Shown here in pieces: positions 1-8,057 of a stretch of 64,000 nt of DNA. The DNA is from Anabaena sp. WA102 (lineage in GTDB: Bacteria; Cyanobacteriota; Cyanobacteriia; Cyanobacteriales; Nostocaceae), in assembly GCF_001277295.1 (NCBI RefSeq), contig NZ_CP011456.1, forward strand, positions 2,790,001 through 2,854,000, written 5' to 3'. Positions within the stretch are counted from its first letter, which is position 1. Each line of letters opens with the position of its first letter. Under the pieces are notes generated by a model. The model searched no databases. It saw only the letters and a list, made by a program, of their open reading frames with translations, and was not told the origin of the DNA. Position numbers and translations under genes: made by a program.

Positions 1-1
1 A

Positions 2-163
2 GCAAAAGATGTTTCTTATGTGATGCTGATAGTCTTCATGAGTGGTTTGTTTCTGTGGTTAGTCTATGGGATTATTCTCGGTGCTTTGCCCGTTATTCTC
101 GCTAATGGGGTGACATTATGTTTTAACTTGATTATTCTATGGCTTAAAATTAAATATAGATAA
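2..163 (+). CDS. SemiSWEET/PQ-loop family transporter, C-terminal part
   Basis: The window opens inside a gene; only the last 53 residues are present, ending in TAA at 161-163. The visible part begins AKDVSYVMLIVF and holds two hydrophobic stretches (about residues 7-29 and 31-50) with a conserved-looking LPVILANGVTL segment, then ends in a basic tail KIKYR. This matches the last helices of SemiSWEET/MtN3-type small sugar transporters, which are about 85-100 residues and act as dimers in the membrane. The start lies outside the window. The assignment rests on pattern recognition of a short fragment, so another small membrane protein is possible. Confidence 0.5.
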   Translation, partial: AKDVSYVMLIVFMSGLFLWLVYGIILGALPVILANGVTLCFNLIILWLKIKYR

Positions 164-179
164 CCTTACTAAAAAAGCT

Positions 180-1802
180 GTGACATCATCTGTATTTGAC
201 TGCGAACGCCTTCTATTTACCCCTGCAACCCCCAAGCACGATGCCATTCCCGTAATTTTCGCCTTTCCCAATGAGTACACTGTGGGGATAACTAGCCTGG
301 GTTATCAGGTGGTATGGGCGACTTTGGCCATGCGTGATGATTTGCAGGTAAGTCGCTTATTTACTGATATTCGGGAACAACTTCCTAGACATCCAGAATT
401 ATTAGGTTTTTCGATGTCTTGGGAATTAGATTATGTGAATATTTTTAATCTTTTGGAATCTTTAGAAATTCCCATTCGGGCTGATTCTCGCAATCAAAAT
501 TATCCTTTAGTTTTTGGTGGTGGACCAGTTTTGACGGCTAATCCTGAACCTTATGCCGAATTTTTCGATGTGATTTTATTGGGAGATGGTGAAAATCTGC
601 TTGGCGATTTTATAGATACTTATAAAAAAGTCAGAAATGCTGATAGAGAAACTCAGTTAAAAACTTTAGCCCAAGTTCCGGGAATTTATATTCCTAGTTT
701 ATATGTAATAGAATATGTTACCCCAGATGGGGAAATAAAATCAATTAATCCGATTTCGGCGGAAATTCCCCCAATTATCCAAAAGCAAACTTATCGAGGC
801 AATACTCTTTCTGCTTCTACTGTGGTGACAGAAAAAGCGGCTTGGGAAAATATTTATATGGTGGAAGTGGTGCGGAGTTGTCCCGAAATGTGCCGCTTTT
901 GTTTAGCTAGTTATTTAACGTTGCCTTTTAGAACTGCGAGTTTGGAAAATTCTTTAATTCCTGGGATTGAACGGGGTTTAAAAGTTACAAGTCGGTTGGG
1001 TTTGTTGGGGGCTTCTGTTACTCAACATCCAGAATTTACAGAATTATTAGATTATATTGGTCAACCAAAATATGATGATGTGCGGTTGAGTGTGGCTTCT
1101 GTAAGAACCAATACAGTTACAGTTAAATTAGCCGAAACTTTGGCAAAACGAGATACAAGATCATTGACAATTGCGGTGGAAAGTGGTTCGGAAAAAGTTC
1201 GGAAAATTGTCAATAAAAAATTACATAATGATGAAATTATCCAAGCAGCTATCAATGCAAAAGCTGGTGGTTTATCTAGTTTAAAACTCTATGGAATGGT
1301 GGGAATTCCTGGGGAAGAAGCAGAAGATGTGGACGCAACTGTAAAAATGATGGAAGGTATAAGAAAAGCTGCTCCTGGTTTGCGGTTAACACTGGGGTGT
1401 AGTACCTTTGTCCCCAAATCACACACACCATTTCAATGGTTTGGGGTAAATAAGCAAGCAGAAAAGCGGTTGCAATTGTTACAAAAGCAAATAAAACCTC
1501 AAGGTATGGAGTTTCGACCAGAAAGCTATAATTGGTCAATTATACAGGCTTTGTTGTCGAGAGGCGATCGCCGACTTTCTCCATTATTAGAATTAACCCG
1601 TGATTTTGGCGACTCTTTGGGAAGTTATAAACGGGCTTTTAAACAACTGAAAGGACAAATTCCCGACTTAGATTTTTATGTTCACAGCAATTGGTCAACT
1701 GAGCAAATTTTACCTTGGAATCACTTACATGGACCCTTACCTCAGTCTACACTAATTAAGCATTTAGCAGAAGCTACCAACTTGGAATTAAATCATAAAT
1801 AA
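180..1802 (+). CDS. Radical SAM protein with N-terminal B12-binding-like domain
   Basis: A 540-residue protein starting at GTG. Residues about 30-190 look like a cobalamin-binding-type Rossmann region (FGGGPVLTANPEPYAEFFD, GDGE), as in the B12-binding radical SAM families. The radical SAM cluster motif is CPEMCRFC (CX3CX2C) near residue 234, which should bind a [4Fe-4S] cluster and S-adenosylmethionine. A later segment (YGMVGIPGEEAEDV) fits the rest of the SAM barrel. The substrate is not evident; proteins of this architecture in cyanobacteria are usually uncharacterised. The stop codon overlaps the ATG of the next gene by one base (TAATG), so the two may be translated together. The start is uncertain because the ribosome-binding site is weak. 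Confidence 0.8.
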   Translation: MTSSVFDCERLLFTPATPKHDAIPVIFAFPNEYTVGITSLGYQVVWATLAMRDDLQVSRLFTDIREQLPRHPELLGFSMSWELDYVNIFNLLESLEIPIRADSRNQNYPLVFGGGPVLTANPEPYAEFFDVILLGDGENLLGDFIDTYKKVRNADRETQLKTLAQVPGIYIPSLYVIEYVTPDGEIKSINPISAEIPPIIQKQTYRGNTLSASTVVTEKAAWENIYMVEVVRSCPEMCRFCLASYLTLPFRTASLENSLIPGIERGLKVTSRLGLLGASVTQHPEFTELLDYIGQPKYDDVRLSVASVRTNTVTVKLAETLAKRDTRSLTIAVESGSEKVRKIVNKKLHNDEIIQAAINAKAGGLSSLKLYGMVGIPGEEAEDVDATVKMMEGIRKAAPGLRLTLGCSTFVPKSHTPFQWFGVNKQAEKRLQLLQKQIKPQGMEFRPESYNWSIIQALLSRGDRRLSPLLELTRDFGDSLGSYKRAFKQLKGQIPDLDFYVHSNWSTEQILPWNHLHGPLPQSTLIKHLAEATNLELNHK

Positions 1803-2626
1803 TGCACACAGATACAATATTCTATCAAATCTTCCTCACCTTCCATACTCTATTATTTGAACTACTGGGACAACCCACAGAAAATGCGGAAGGTTATCAA
1901 TTTACTTCTGTAGAAGTCAAAGAAAAAGCTTTTCGATTTGATGGAATATTCATGCCAGATAGTGAAGAAAAACCCATCTATTTTGTCGAAGTCCAATTTC
2001 AAAACAAACCAGAGTTTTATTGGGAATTAATTACAGAGATAAATATTTATCTCAATCAATATAAACCAGAACAAGATTGGCAAGCGGTAGCCTTATTTGC
2101 TAAACGGAGTTTAGATGTAGAAAAATTAACTAATTATCAACAGGAATTAGTCAATAGTGGAAGAATCAAACGAATTTATTTAGATGAAATAGCATCAGGG
2201 TCAATAGGGATGGGATTAATTGAATTAATTGTCAGTAAAGAAAACCAATCACAGGAATTGGTTAAAAACCTGATGACAAGAACAAAGACAGAAGTTAGCA
2301 ATGATAGTGAAAGACAAGGTATTATAGAATTACTGGAAAGTGTTTTGATGTCAAAGTTTTCCCAATTAAGTCGTCAGGAGATAGAAGCGATGTTTTTAGT
2401 AAGTGATATTAAGCAAACAAGGGTATATCAAGAGGCAAAGGAGGAAGGTGAGAAAAACTTACTCCTGCGTCAGTTGTCTAAAAGATTTGGAAAATTAGGA
2501 GATGCGTATATCAAAAGCATCAATAGCTTGACAATAGCACAGCTAGAAGACCTGGGAGAAGCATTATTAGATTTTGGAGATATTAACGACTTGGAACAAT
2601 GGCTAAAATCCCACACAGAATCATAA
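1802..2626 (+). CDS. DUF2887 / Rpn-like PD-(D/E)XK nuclease family protein, intact copy
   Basis: This 274-residue protein begins MHTDTIFYQIF, the usual start of the DUF2887 family that is expanded in cyanobacteria and related to Rpn recombination-promoting nucleases. The nuclease-like core is RFDGIFMP followed by IYFVEVQFQ; the D...ExQ pair is a variant of the PD-(D/E)XK active site. The C-terminal half has a helical region with a charged segment (EAKEEGEKNLLL) and a final LEDLGEALLDF helix. It overlaps the radical SAM stop by one base and is followed three bases after its stop by a second, nearly identical copy, so the pair is a recent tandem duplication. Real substrates of this family are unknown; it may act on mobile DNA. 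Confidence 0.8.
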   Translation: MHTDTIFYQIFLTFHTLLFELLGQPTENAEGYQFTSVEVKEKAFRFDGIFMPDSEEKPIYFVEVQFQNKPEFYWELITEINIYLNQYKPEQDWQAVALFAKRSLDVEKLTNYQQELVNSGRIKRIYLDEIASGSIGMGLIELIVSKENQSQELVKNLMTRTKTEVSNDSERQGIIELLESVLMSKFSQLSRQEIEAMFLVSDIKQTRVYQEAKEEGEKNLLLRQLSKRFGKLGDAYIKSINSLTIAQLEDLGEALLDFGDINDLEQWLKSHTES

Positions 2627-2941
2627 ATAATGCACACAGATACAATATTCTACCAAATCTTTCTCACCTTCCATACTCTATTATTTGAACTACTGGGACA
2701 ACCCACAGAAAATGCGGAAGGTTATCAATTTACTTCTGTAGAAGTCAAAGAAAAAGCTTTTCGATTTGATGGGATATTCATGCCAGATAGTGAGGAAAAA
2801 CCCATCTATTTCGTCGAAGTACAATTTCAAAATAAACCAGAATTTTACTGGGAATTAATCACAGAGATAAATATTTATCTCAATCAATATAAACCAGAAC
2901 AAGACTGGCAGGCAGTAGCTTTATTTGCTAAACGTAGTTTA

Positions 2942-3092
2942 GAGGATGTTTGAAAAGTATCAGAATTAATCGAGATCCCCCCAACCCCCCTTACAAAGGG
3001 GGGCTAAATTCCTCAAAGTCCCCCTTTTTAAGGGGGATTTAGGGGGATCTGCGGGTGTCAGATCCCACACGAAAAAGTTTTCAAACAACCTC
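2942..3092. mobile_element. MITE, 151 bp, inside the second DUF2887 gene
   Basis: The ends are imperfect inverted repeats, GAGGATGTTTGAAAA on the left and TTTTCAAACAACCTC on the right. A TTA triplet stands on both sides (2939-2941 and 3093-3095), while the uninterrupted first gene copy has it once, so it is a target-site duplication. There is no coding capacity. The interior holds the common dispersed palindrome CCCCCTT...AAGGGGG. A relative with the same ends lies at 43503-43661. The transposase that moves it is not in the window. Confidence 0.85.
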
Positions 3093-3423
3093 TTAGATGT
3101 GGAAAGATTAACTAATTACCAACAAGAATTAGTCAATAGTGGTCGCATCAAACGAATTTATTTAGATGAAATACCATCAGGTTCAATAGGTGTAGGGTTA
3201 ATTGAATTAATTGTCAGTAAAGAAAACCAATCACCACAATTAGTTCAAAACTTGATGGCAAGAACAAAAACAGAAGTTAGCAATGAGAGAGAAAGACAAG
3301 GTATTATAGAGTTATTGGAAACTGTCTTAGTGTCAAAGTTTTCCCAATTAAGCCGTCAGGAGATAGAAGCCATGTTTTTAGTAAGTGATATTAAGCAAAC
3401 AAGGGTATATCAAGAAGCAAAGC

Positions 3424-3492
3424 AGGAAGGTGAACAAGAAGGTAGACAAGAAGGTAGACAAGAAGGTAGACAGGAAGGTAGACAAGAAGGTG
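3424..3492 (+). repeat. 12-bp tandem repeat within coding sequence (EGRQ units)
   Basis: Four to five near-identical units of GAAGGTAGACAA code for EGRQ EGRQ EGRQ EGRQ in the second DUF2887 copy. The intact copy has a single EGE at this place. The unit length is a multiple of three, so expansion keeps the frame; it probably arose by slippage in the charged linker. Confidence 0.85.
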
Positions 3493-3697
3493 AAAAAATC
3501 TTACTGCTGCGGCAGTTATCTAAGCGGTTTGGAAAATTGATTACTCGCCATATCGAAAGTATTAACAGCTTGACAATAGCACAGCTAGAAGACCTCGGAG
3601 AAGCATTATTAGATTTTGGAGATATTAATGACTTAGAACAATGGCTAAAATCCCACACAGAATTATAGATTTAGAGATTTCTACCTTCTGACTGAAA

Positions 3698-4498
3698 ATG
3701 AATCAAATTATTACTCAAGTAGACGCTTTCACTAATACTCCATTTAAAGGAAATCCTGCGGCTGTATGTGTTTTAGATAGTCCACAATCTGAAGCATGGA
3801 TGCAAAATATCGCCCAGGAAATGAACTTATCAGAAACCGCTTTTTTAGTTAAACAAGATGATGGGTTTAATTTGCGCTGGTTTACTCCCACGGTAGAAGT
3901 TCCCCTGTGTGGACACGCTACCTTAGCCAGCGCTCATGTATTATGGTCACAAGGGCATTTATTACCAAATCAGGAGGCGCGTTTTTATACAAAAAGTGGT
4001 ATACTAATAGCTAAACTAGAAAATGATTGGATTCAGTTAGATTTTCCGGTGAATCTCTCTCAATCTGCGGAATCACCTCCAGAATTAAGTCAAGTTTTAG
4101 GAGTAACTTGTAAATCTGTTGTCCAAAATTCTCTCGGCTATTTAGTAGAAGTAGAATCTGAGCAATTAGTCAGAGAAATGCAGCCGAATTTCCAGCAGAT
4201 GAAAACCTTAACAAAGGCGGATATTATCGTTACTAGCATTGCTGATTCTGGTTCAGAATATGATTTTGTCTCCCGCTTTTTTGCCCCCATGTTAGGAATT
4301 GATGAAGATCCGGTAACAGGTGCAGCACATTGTTGTTTAGCACCTTTTTGGCGGGATAAATTGGGAAAAGATGAATTTTTGGCTTATCAAGCTTCCAATC
4401 GCGGTGGAGTGGTGAAAATGTACTATCCAGGAGCCAACCGCGTCTTTCTATCTGGACAAGCTGTAATAGTAATGCAAGGACAATTAACTTTAGGTTAA
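3698..4498 (+). CDS. PhzF family isomerase/epimerase-like protein
   Basis: A 266-residue protein of the PhzF/YddE family (diaminopimelate epimerase fold). Family landmarks are the start QVDAFTNTPFKGNPAAVCVL, the segment NLSETAFL holding the expected catalytic Glu46, the CGHATLASAHVLW motif, and the second-domain motif DEDPVTGAAH. PhzF itself isomerises an intermediate of phenazine synthesis, but most members, including cyanobacterial ones, have no known substrate and there are no phenazine genes here. It is cytoplasmic by sequence. A strong palindrome just after its stop could terminate transcription. Confidence 0.85.
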   Translation: MNQIITQVDAFTNTPFKGNPAAVCVLDSPQSEAWMQNIAQEMNLSETAFLVKQDDGFNLRWFTPTVEVPLCGHATLASAHVLWSQGHLLPNQEARFYTKSGILIAKLENDWIQLDFPVNLSQSAESPPELSQVLGVTCKSVVQNSLGYLVEVESEQLVREMQPNFQQMKTLTKADIIVTSIADSGSEYDFVSRFFAPMLGIDEDPVTGAAHCCLAPFWRDKLGKDEFLAYQASNRGGVVKMYYPGANRVFLSGQAVIVMQGQLTLG

Positions 4499-4507
4499 GA
4501 ATATATC

Positions 4508-4540
4508 AGATCCCCGACTTCTTAGAGAAGTCGGGGATCT
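4508..4540. terminator. Palindrome AGATCCCCGACTTCT, copy 1
   Basis: A perfect 15-bp inverted repeat with a 3-base loop, starting nine bases after the phzF-like stop codon. The same palindrome recurs at 9577, 11728, 44848 and, split, at 58271. Its position after a stop codon suggests termination, but there is no clean U-tract, and its dispersion marks it as a mobile intergenic repeat. Confidence 0.6.
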
Positions 4541-4804
4541 TTAGACAAGAATTAAGTTAATATTTGTAATTAAATTTTTATATTTAAGATGACACTTATC
4601 GGGCATTATTGACTGTAAACCTCCTTTAATGTAGGAAGTTGAGCAGTAAATACATTGGAGGGTCCATTTTTTATAGGTGATAATGTTAGTAATACATTCC
4701 TAAAGAGGGATGGCGATTTGATAAGAGTGTTAAAATTCAGAAAATAAAATCCCAGTAAATCCTGAATTTTTACATAAAATTAACCCATACTAAAAACTCC
4801 AAAA

Positions 4805-5245
4805 ATGACCACTAACCGTGCAACTAATAGAAATTTACTTCAAAAATCCGATTGGCCCGTTAAAGACTTACCAGGATTGAGTGCAGAAGATCAAGCTCAA
4901 CTCAAAAATTGTGGCATTAATACCACAGAAGAACTAATCAAAAGAGGAAAAACTCCAGAAGAGAGAATAGTATTAGCAGGTAAATTACAGGTAAATATCC
5001 ATTCTGTGAATAAATGGGTAGTTTTAGCAGGTTTAGCCCGTGTTCCCAGTGTAGGAACTCAATATTGCGGTGTATTACTTCACTCTGGGGTTATTTCCAT
5101 AGCTCAACTAGCCCAAACTCCTACTCACAGATTGCATAGACAAGTTATGCGCTTGCAAGTAGCGACATTGCATAACCGGGATTTGTGTCCAGCAGTTGAA
5201 TTAGTACAACAGTGGAGTCATCAAGCGCAAGCAATGGGTAATTAG
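4805..5245 (+). CDS. DUF4332 domain protein (helix-hairpin-helix-like)
   Basis: A 146-residue cytoplasmic protein. The segments LPGLSAEDQAQLKNCGINTTEELI and LARVPSVGTQYCGVLLHSGVISIAQL each resemble a helix-hairpin-helix unit, as in the DUF4332 family, which is related to DNA-binding HhH domains. The two units occupy roughly residues 20-60 and 75-115. Function is unknown. It stands alone, with a 300-bp spacer upstream and heptamer repeats downstream. No catalytic motif is visible. Confidence 0.7.
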   Translation: MTTNRATNRNLLQKSDWPVKDLPGLSAEDQAQLKNCGINTTEELIKRGKTPEERIVLAGKLQVNIHSVNKWVVLAGLARVPSVGTQYCGVLLHSGVISIAQLAQTPTHRLHRQVMRLQVATLHNRDLCPAVELVQQWSHQAQAMGN

Positions 5246-5266
5246 TCAGTTGTCAGTGGTGAGTGA

Positions 5267-5398
5267 GTAGTGGGTAGTGGGTAGTGGGTAGTGAATAGTA
5301 AAATTTTTGTCCATTCCCTTTTTTCTTCTTAACTGTCACCTGTCACCTGTCACCTGTTACCTGTCACCTGTTACCTGTCACCTGTTACCTGTCACCTA
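5267..5398. repeat. Short tandem heptamer repeats (STRR-type)
   Basis: Two blocks. At about 5267-5293 the unit is GTAGTGG, repeated about four times. At 5333-5398 the unit is TGTCACC/TGTTACC, repeated about nine times, running up to the stop codon of the minus-strand TetR gene. Such heptamers are a hallmark of heterocystous cyanobacterial genomes. Confidence 0.85.
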
Positions 5399-6010
5399 TT
5401 CCTTTGCTAGGACACCGTTAAGAAAGATATCCGCTAACCCCTCCGCCATTTTTTGCATTTCTTGGGGGGAGGCGTTGGGGTCTATGAGGGTATGATCAGA
5501 GAAACCGGCGATCGCAAATAAACCTAAAAAAACTTTAGCTCCAAGTTTGGCATCCATCTGACGATAGATGCCTTTATCTATTGCAGTTTGAAAAAATGCT
5601 TCAGCAACATCTGTCATTTTATCAATAACTTCTGTTTGAATGCGATCGCGCAAATCTGGATGAAATTGCACTTCCATGAAGCAAACGCGCATAATATCGG
5701 CGTTTTTTTGTAAATTCCACATCCGTCGCCGCATAACTTGAGCGATCGCCTTATAGCTACCCATTTCGCTAAGTTCTGTCAGTAAATCTGTGAGAATATC
5801 CACCCAACCGCTAGTGGCCACTTCCACCAAAATTGCTTTTTTATTGGCAAAATGACGAAAGAGAGTTCCTTCAGCTACCCCTGCGGTTTGTGCTAAATCA
5901 CGGGTTGTAGTTCCCTCGAACCCTTTGGCTGCAAATAACCGCTGTGCTGCTTGCAAAATACGTCCGCGCGTCTGCGTTTCTGATGATGGAGGAGAACTAA
6001 AAATCCGCAT
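5396..6010 (-). CDS. TetR/AcrR family transcriptional regulator
   Basis: A 204-residue protein with a standard TetR N-terminal helix-turn-helix: TRGRILQAAQRLFAAKGFEGTTT, then RDLAQTAGVAEGTLFRHFANKKAIL (about residues 13-62). The C-terminal helical half would bind an unknown ligand. It starts at ATG 6010; the stop TAG sits at the edge of the heptamer repeat. Members usually repress neighbouring efflux or metabolic genes, but the adjacent genes here are M16 peptidases in the opposite direction and no operator is obvious in the 277-bp spacer, so the target is unknown. Confidence 0.9.
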   Translation of the reverse strand: MRIFSSPPSSETQTRGRILQAAQRLFAAKGFEGTTTRDLAQTAGVAEGTLFRHFANKKAILVEVATSGWVDILTDLLTELSEMGSYKAIAQVMRRRMWNLQKNADIMRVCFMEVQFHPDLRDRIQTEVIDKMTDVAEAFFQTAIDKGIYRQMDAKLGAKVFLGLFAIAGFSDHTLIDPNASPQEMQKMAEGLADIFLNGVLAKE

Positions 6011-6287
6011 AGTAGTTATTTTGATATCTTTAAAACAAGATTCGTAGCCCTATTGTGCAACACCAAATGCTAAAAATACAAAAAGCTTAATAGAAGATAA
6101 CTCTCTTTTTGTTAAGTAGTCTATAGGACTCCTATTTGATTTTTGAACAAAACTCGGTACACCTTTATATTCTCAAATCCTCTTGCCTCTTGCCTTTTGC
6201 CTCTTGCCTTCCTACGTAGGAAAATTCAGGAATCAAACCGGATGCCTATATTTCTCAAGTAATGTAAATTTACTTTAACTTTTGCTT

Positions 6288-7865
6288 ATGCACCAGACAA
6301 TTTTAAATTTCTTCATGGGTAACGTTAAAAAATTCCCATTCCGTCGTCTATTAGCCACCATTTTGGCGTTAATAGTATTTAGTGGGGGATGGATACCGGA
6401 AACAGCTTTAGCCCTGCAAAAATCCCAAAGTTCCATTCAACCTTACCTAGAACAAGTAATTAATCGTCTCACTGAATTTCGCCTGGATAATGGGCTAAAA
6501 TTCATCGTTTTAGAAAGACATCAAGCCCCAGTAGTTTCCTTTCTCACCTATGCTGATGTCGGTGGCATTGATGAACCAGATGGACAAACAGGGGTAGCCC
6601 ACTTTCTCGAACATCTAGCATTTAAAGGCACAAAGCGCATCGGCACTACAGACTATCAAGCCGAAGCACCACTTTTAGCCAAGTTAGAAAATTTAGATAA
6701 CCAAATCAAAACCGCAAAAACCAGCGAAAAAAAAGCTGAAATAGTCGGGTTAGAAACTGAATTTAAATCAGTAGAATCTCAAGCCCTGAAATTAGTTAAA
6801 CAAAACGAAATGGGGCAAATAGTTGAACAAGCTGGAGGTGTGGGTTTAAATGCTAATACTTCTTCCGAAGCTACTCGCTATTTTTATAGCTTTCCATCGA
6901 ATAAATTAGAACTATGGATGTCCTTGGAATCAGATCGGTTTTTAGATCCTGTATTTCGAGAATTCTATAAAGAAAAAGAAGTAATTTTGGAAGAAAGACG
7001 CTTACGAGTCGAAAATTCTCCTATCGGTCAGATGGTAGAAAAATTCATAGATGCGGCTTTCAAAGTTCATCCTTATCGCCGACCAGTAATTGGTTATGAT
7101 CAAGATATTCGCAACTTAACACCAGAGAATGTTAAGAAGTTTTTTGATGCTTATTATGCTCCCAGTAATTTAACAATTGCGATTGTCGGCGATGTCAATC
7201 CCGCTGAAGTCAAAAAACTGGCACAAACTTATTTTGGACGTTATCAAGCTAAACCTAAACCCCAACAAAAACTACCCGTAGAACCCCAGCAAACCGCCAC
7301 CAGGGAAGTTACTTTAGAATTAGCTACTCAACCTTGGTATTTAGAAGGTTATCATCGTCCGGCTGTTACTCATCCTGATAATGCAGTTTATGAAATAATT
7401 GGCAGTTTATTGAGTGACGGGAGAACATCAAGACTTTATAAGTCTTTAGTAGAAAAACAAAGTTTAGCTCTAAATGCTCAAGGTTCTAGTGGCTTTCCAG
7501 GAGATAAATATCCTAATCTGATCTTCTTTTATGCTCTCACGTCTCCAGGGAAAACAGTAGATGAAGTAGCGATCGCCTTACGCCAAGAAATTGATAAATT
7601 GAAAACTGAACCTGTATCTGCGGTGGAATTGGCACGACTAAAAACCCAAGCCAGAGCCGGTTTGTTACGCAGCCTTGATTCTAATTCCGGCATGGCAGCA
7701 CAGTTGTTAGAATATGAAGTTAAAACCGGTTCTTGGCGCAATTTATTTCAGCAATTAGAGAAAATTGCCGCTGTTACTCCTGAAGATATTCAAAGAGTAG
7801 CCCAAGCCACATTTATACCAGAAAATCGCATAGTTGGCAAGTTGTTATCCAAACAACCAGGATAG
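6288..7865 (+). CDS. M16 family zinc peptidase, catalytic subunit
   Basis: About 525 residues from ATG 6288 (a second ATG at 6315 gives an equally good signal peptide, KKFPFRRLLATILALIVFSGG). The inverted zinc motif is HFLEH at residues 105-109, with the third ligand likely in VILEERR. An insertion of about 60 charged residues separates the motif from the GGVGLNANTSS segment. It is predicted to be exported or periplasmic. The following gene is the non-catalytic partner; two-gene M16 pairs of this sort are common in cyanobacteria and probably form a clamshell heterodimer that degrades peptides. A TTG six bases upstream is a less likely start. Confidence 0.9.
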   Translation: MHQTILNFFMGNVKKFPFRRLLATILALIVFSGGWIPETALALQKSQSSIQPYLEQVINRLTEFRLDNGLKFIVLERHQAPVVSFLTYADVGGIDEPDGQTGVAHFLEHLAFKGTKRIGTTDYQAEAPLLAKLENLDNQIKTAKTSEKKAEIVGLETEFKSVESQALKLVKQNEMGQIVEQAGGVGLNANTSSEATRYFYSFPSNKLELWMSLESDRFLDPVFREFYKEKEVILEERRLRVENSPIGQMVEKFIDAAFKVHPYRRPVIGYDQDIRNLTPENVKKFFDAYYAPSNLTIAIVGDVNPAEVKKLAQTYFGRYQAKPKPQQKLPVEPQQTATREVTLELATQPWYLEGYHRPAVTHPDNAVYEIIGSLLSDGRTSRLYKSLVEKQSLALNAQGSSGFPGDKYPNLIFFYALTSPGKTVDEVAIALRQEIDKLKTEPVSAVELARLKTQARAGLLRSLDSNSGMAAQLLEYEVKTGSWRNLFQQLEKIAAVTPEDIQRVAQATFIPENRIVGKLLSKQPG

Positions 7866-8004
7866 TACCACAAGGCATAAGTCAAAAGTAATATTGAGCA
7901 AGATTTTTGGCGATTAAGAATAGTGGGTTTACTTGCGCCATGCTGTGCTAGAAATCCAAAATTCAAACAGGATTAAAGATTAATCCTGTCAATCCTTTAA
8001 TCTT

Positions 8005-8029
8005 GATAGCGAAGCGCGGCGTTAGCCAT
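8005..8029. repeat. Dispersed repeat GATAGCGAAGC..GGCGTTAGCC
   Basis: A 25-bp sequence also found, in either orientation, at 16713-16737 and 43716-43740, with partial relatives near 38350 and 40617. It is GC-rich against AT-rich surroundings, always intergenic here, and resembles a REP-type repeat. Confidence 0.7.
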
Positions 8030-8057
8030 AAATCCTGATCCAAATTTGAAGATAGAT

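Larger units (their letters stand above)
2630..3668 (+). pseudogene. Second DUF2887 nuclease gene, interrupted by a MITE
   Basis: A tandem copy of the preceding gene. The first 100 or so codons are almost identical to it, ending at LFAKRSL, where a 151-bp inverted-repeat element plus a 3-bp duplication (154 bp in all) brings an in-frame TGA at 2951-2953 and shifts the frame. The gene resumes as DVERLTNYQQELV at about 3096 and stays open to the TAG at 3666-3668. A start codon at 3099 could give a 189-residue C-terminal fragment, but this lacks the nuclease core, so the gene is probably inactive. The C-terminal part carries an extra EGRQ repeat expansion not found in the intact copy. Confidence 0.85.
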
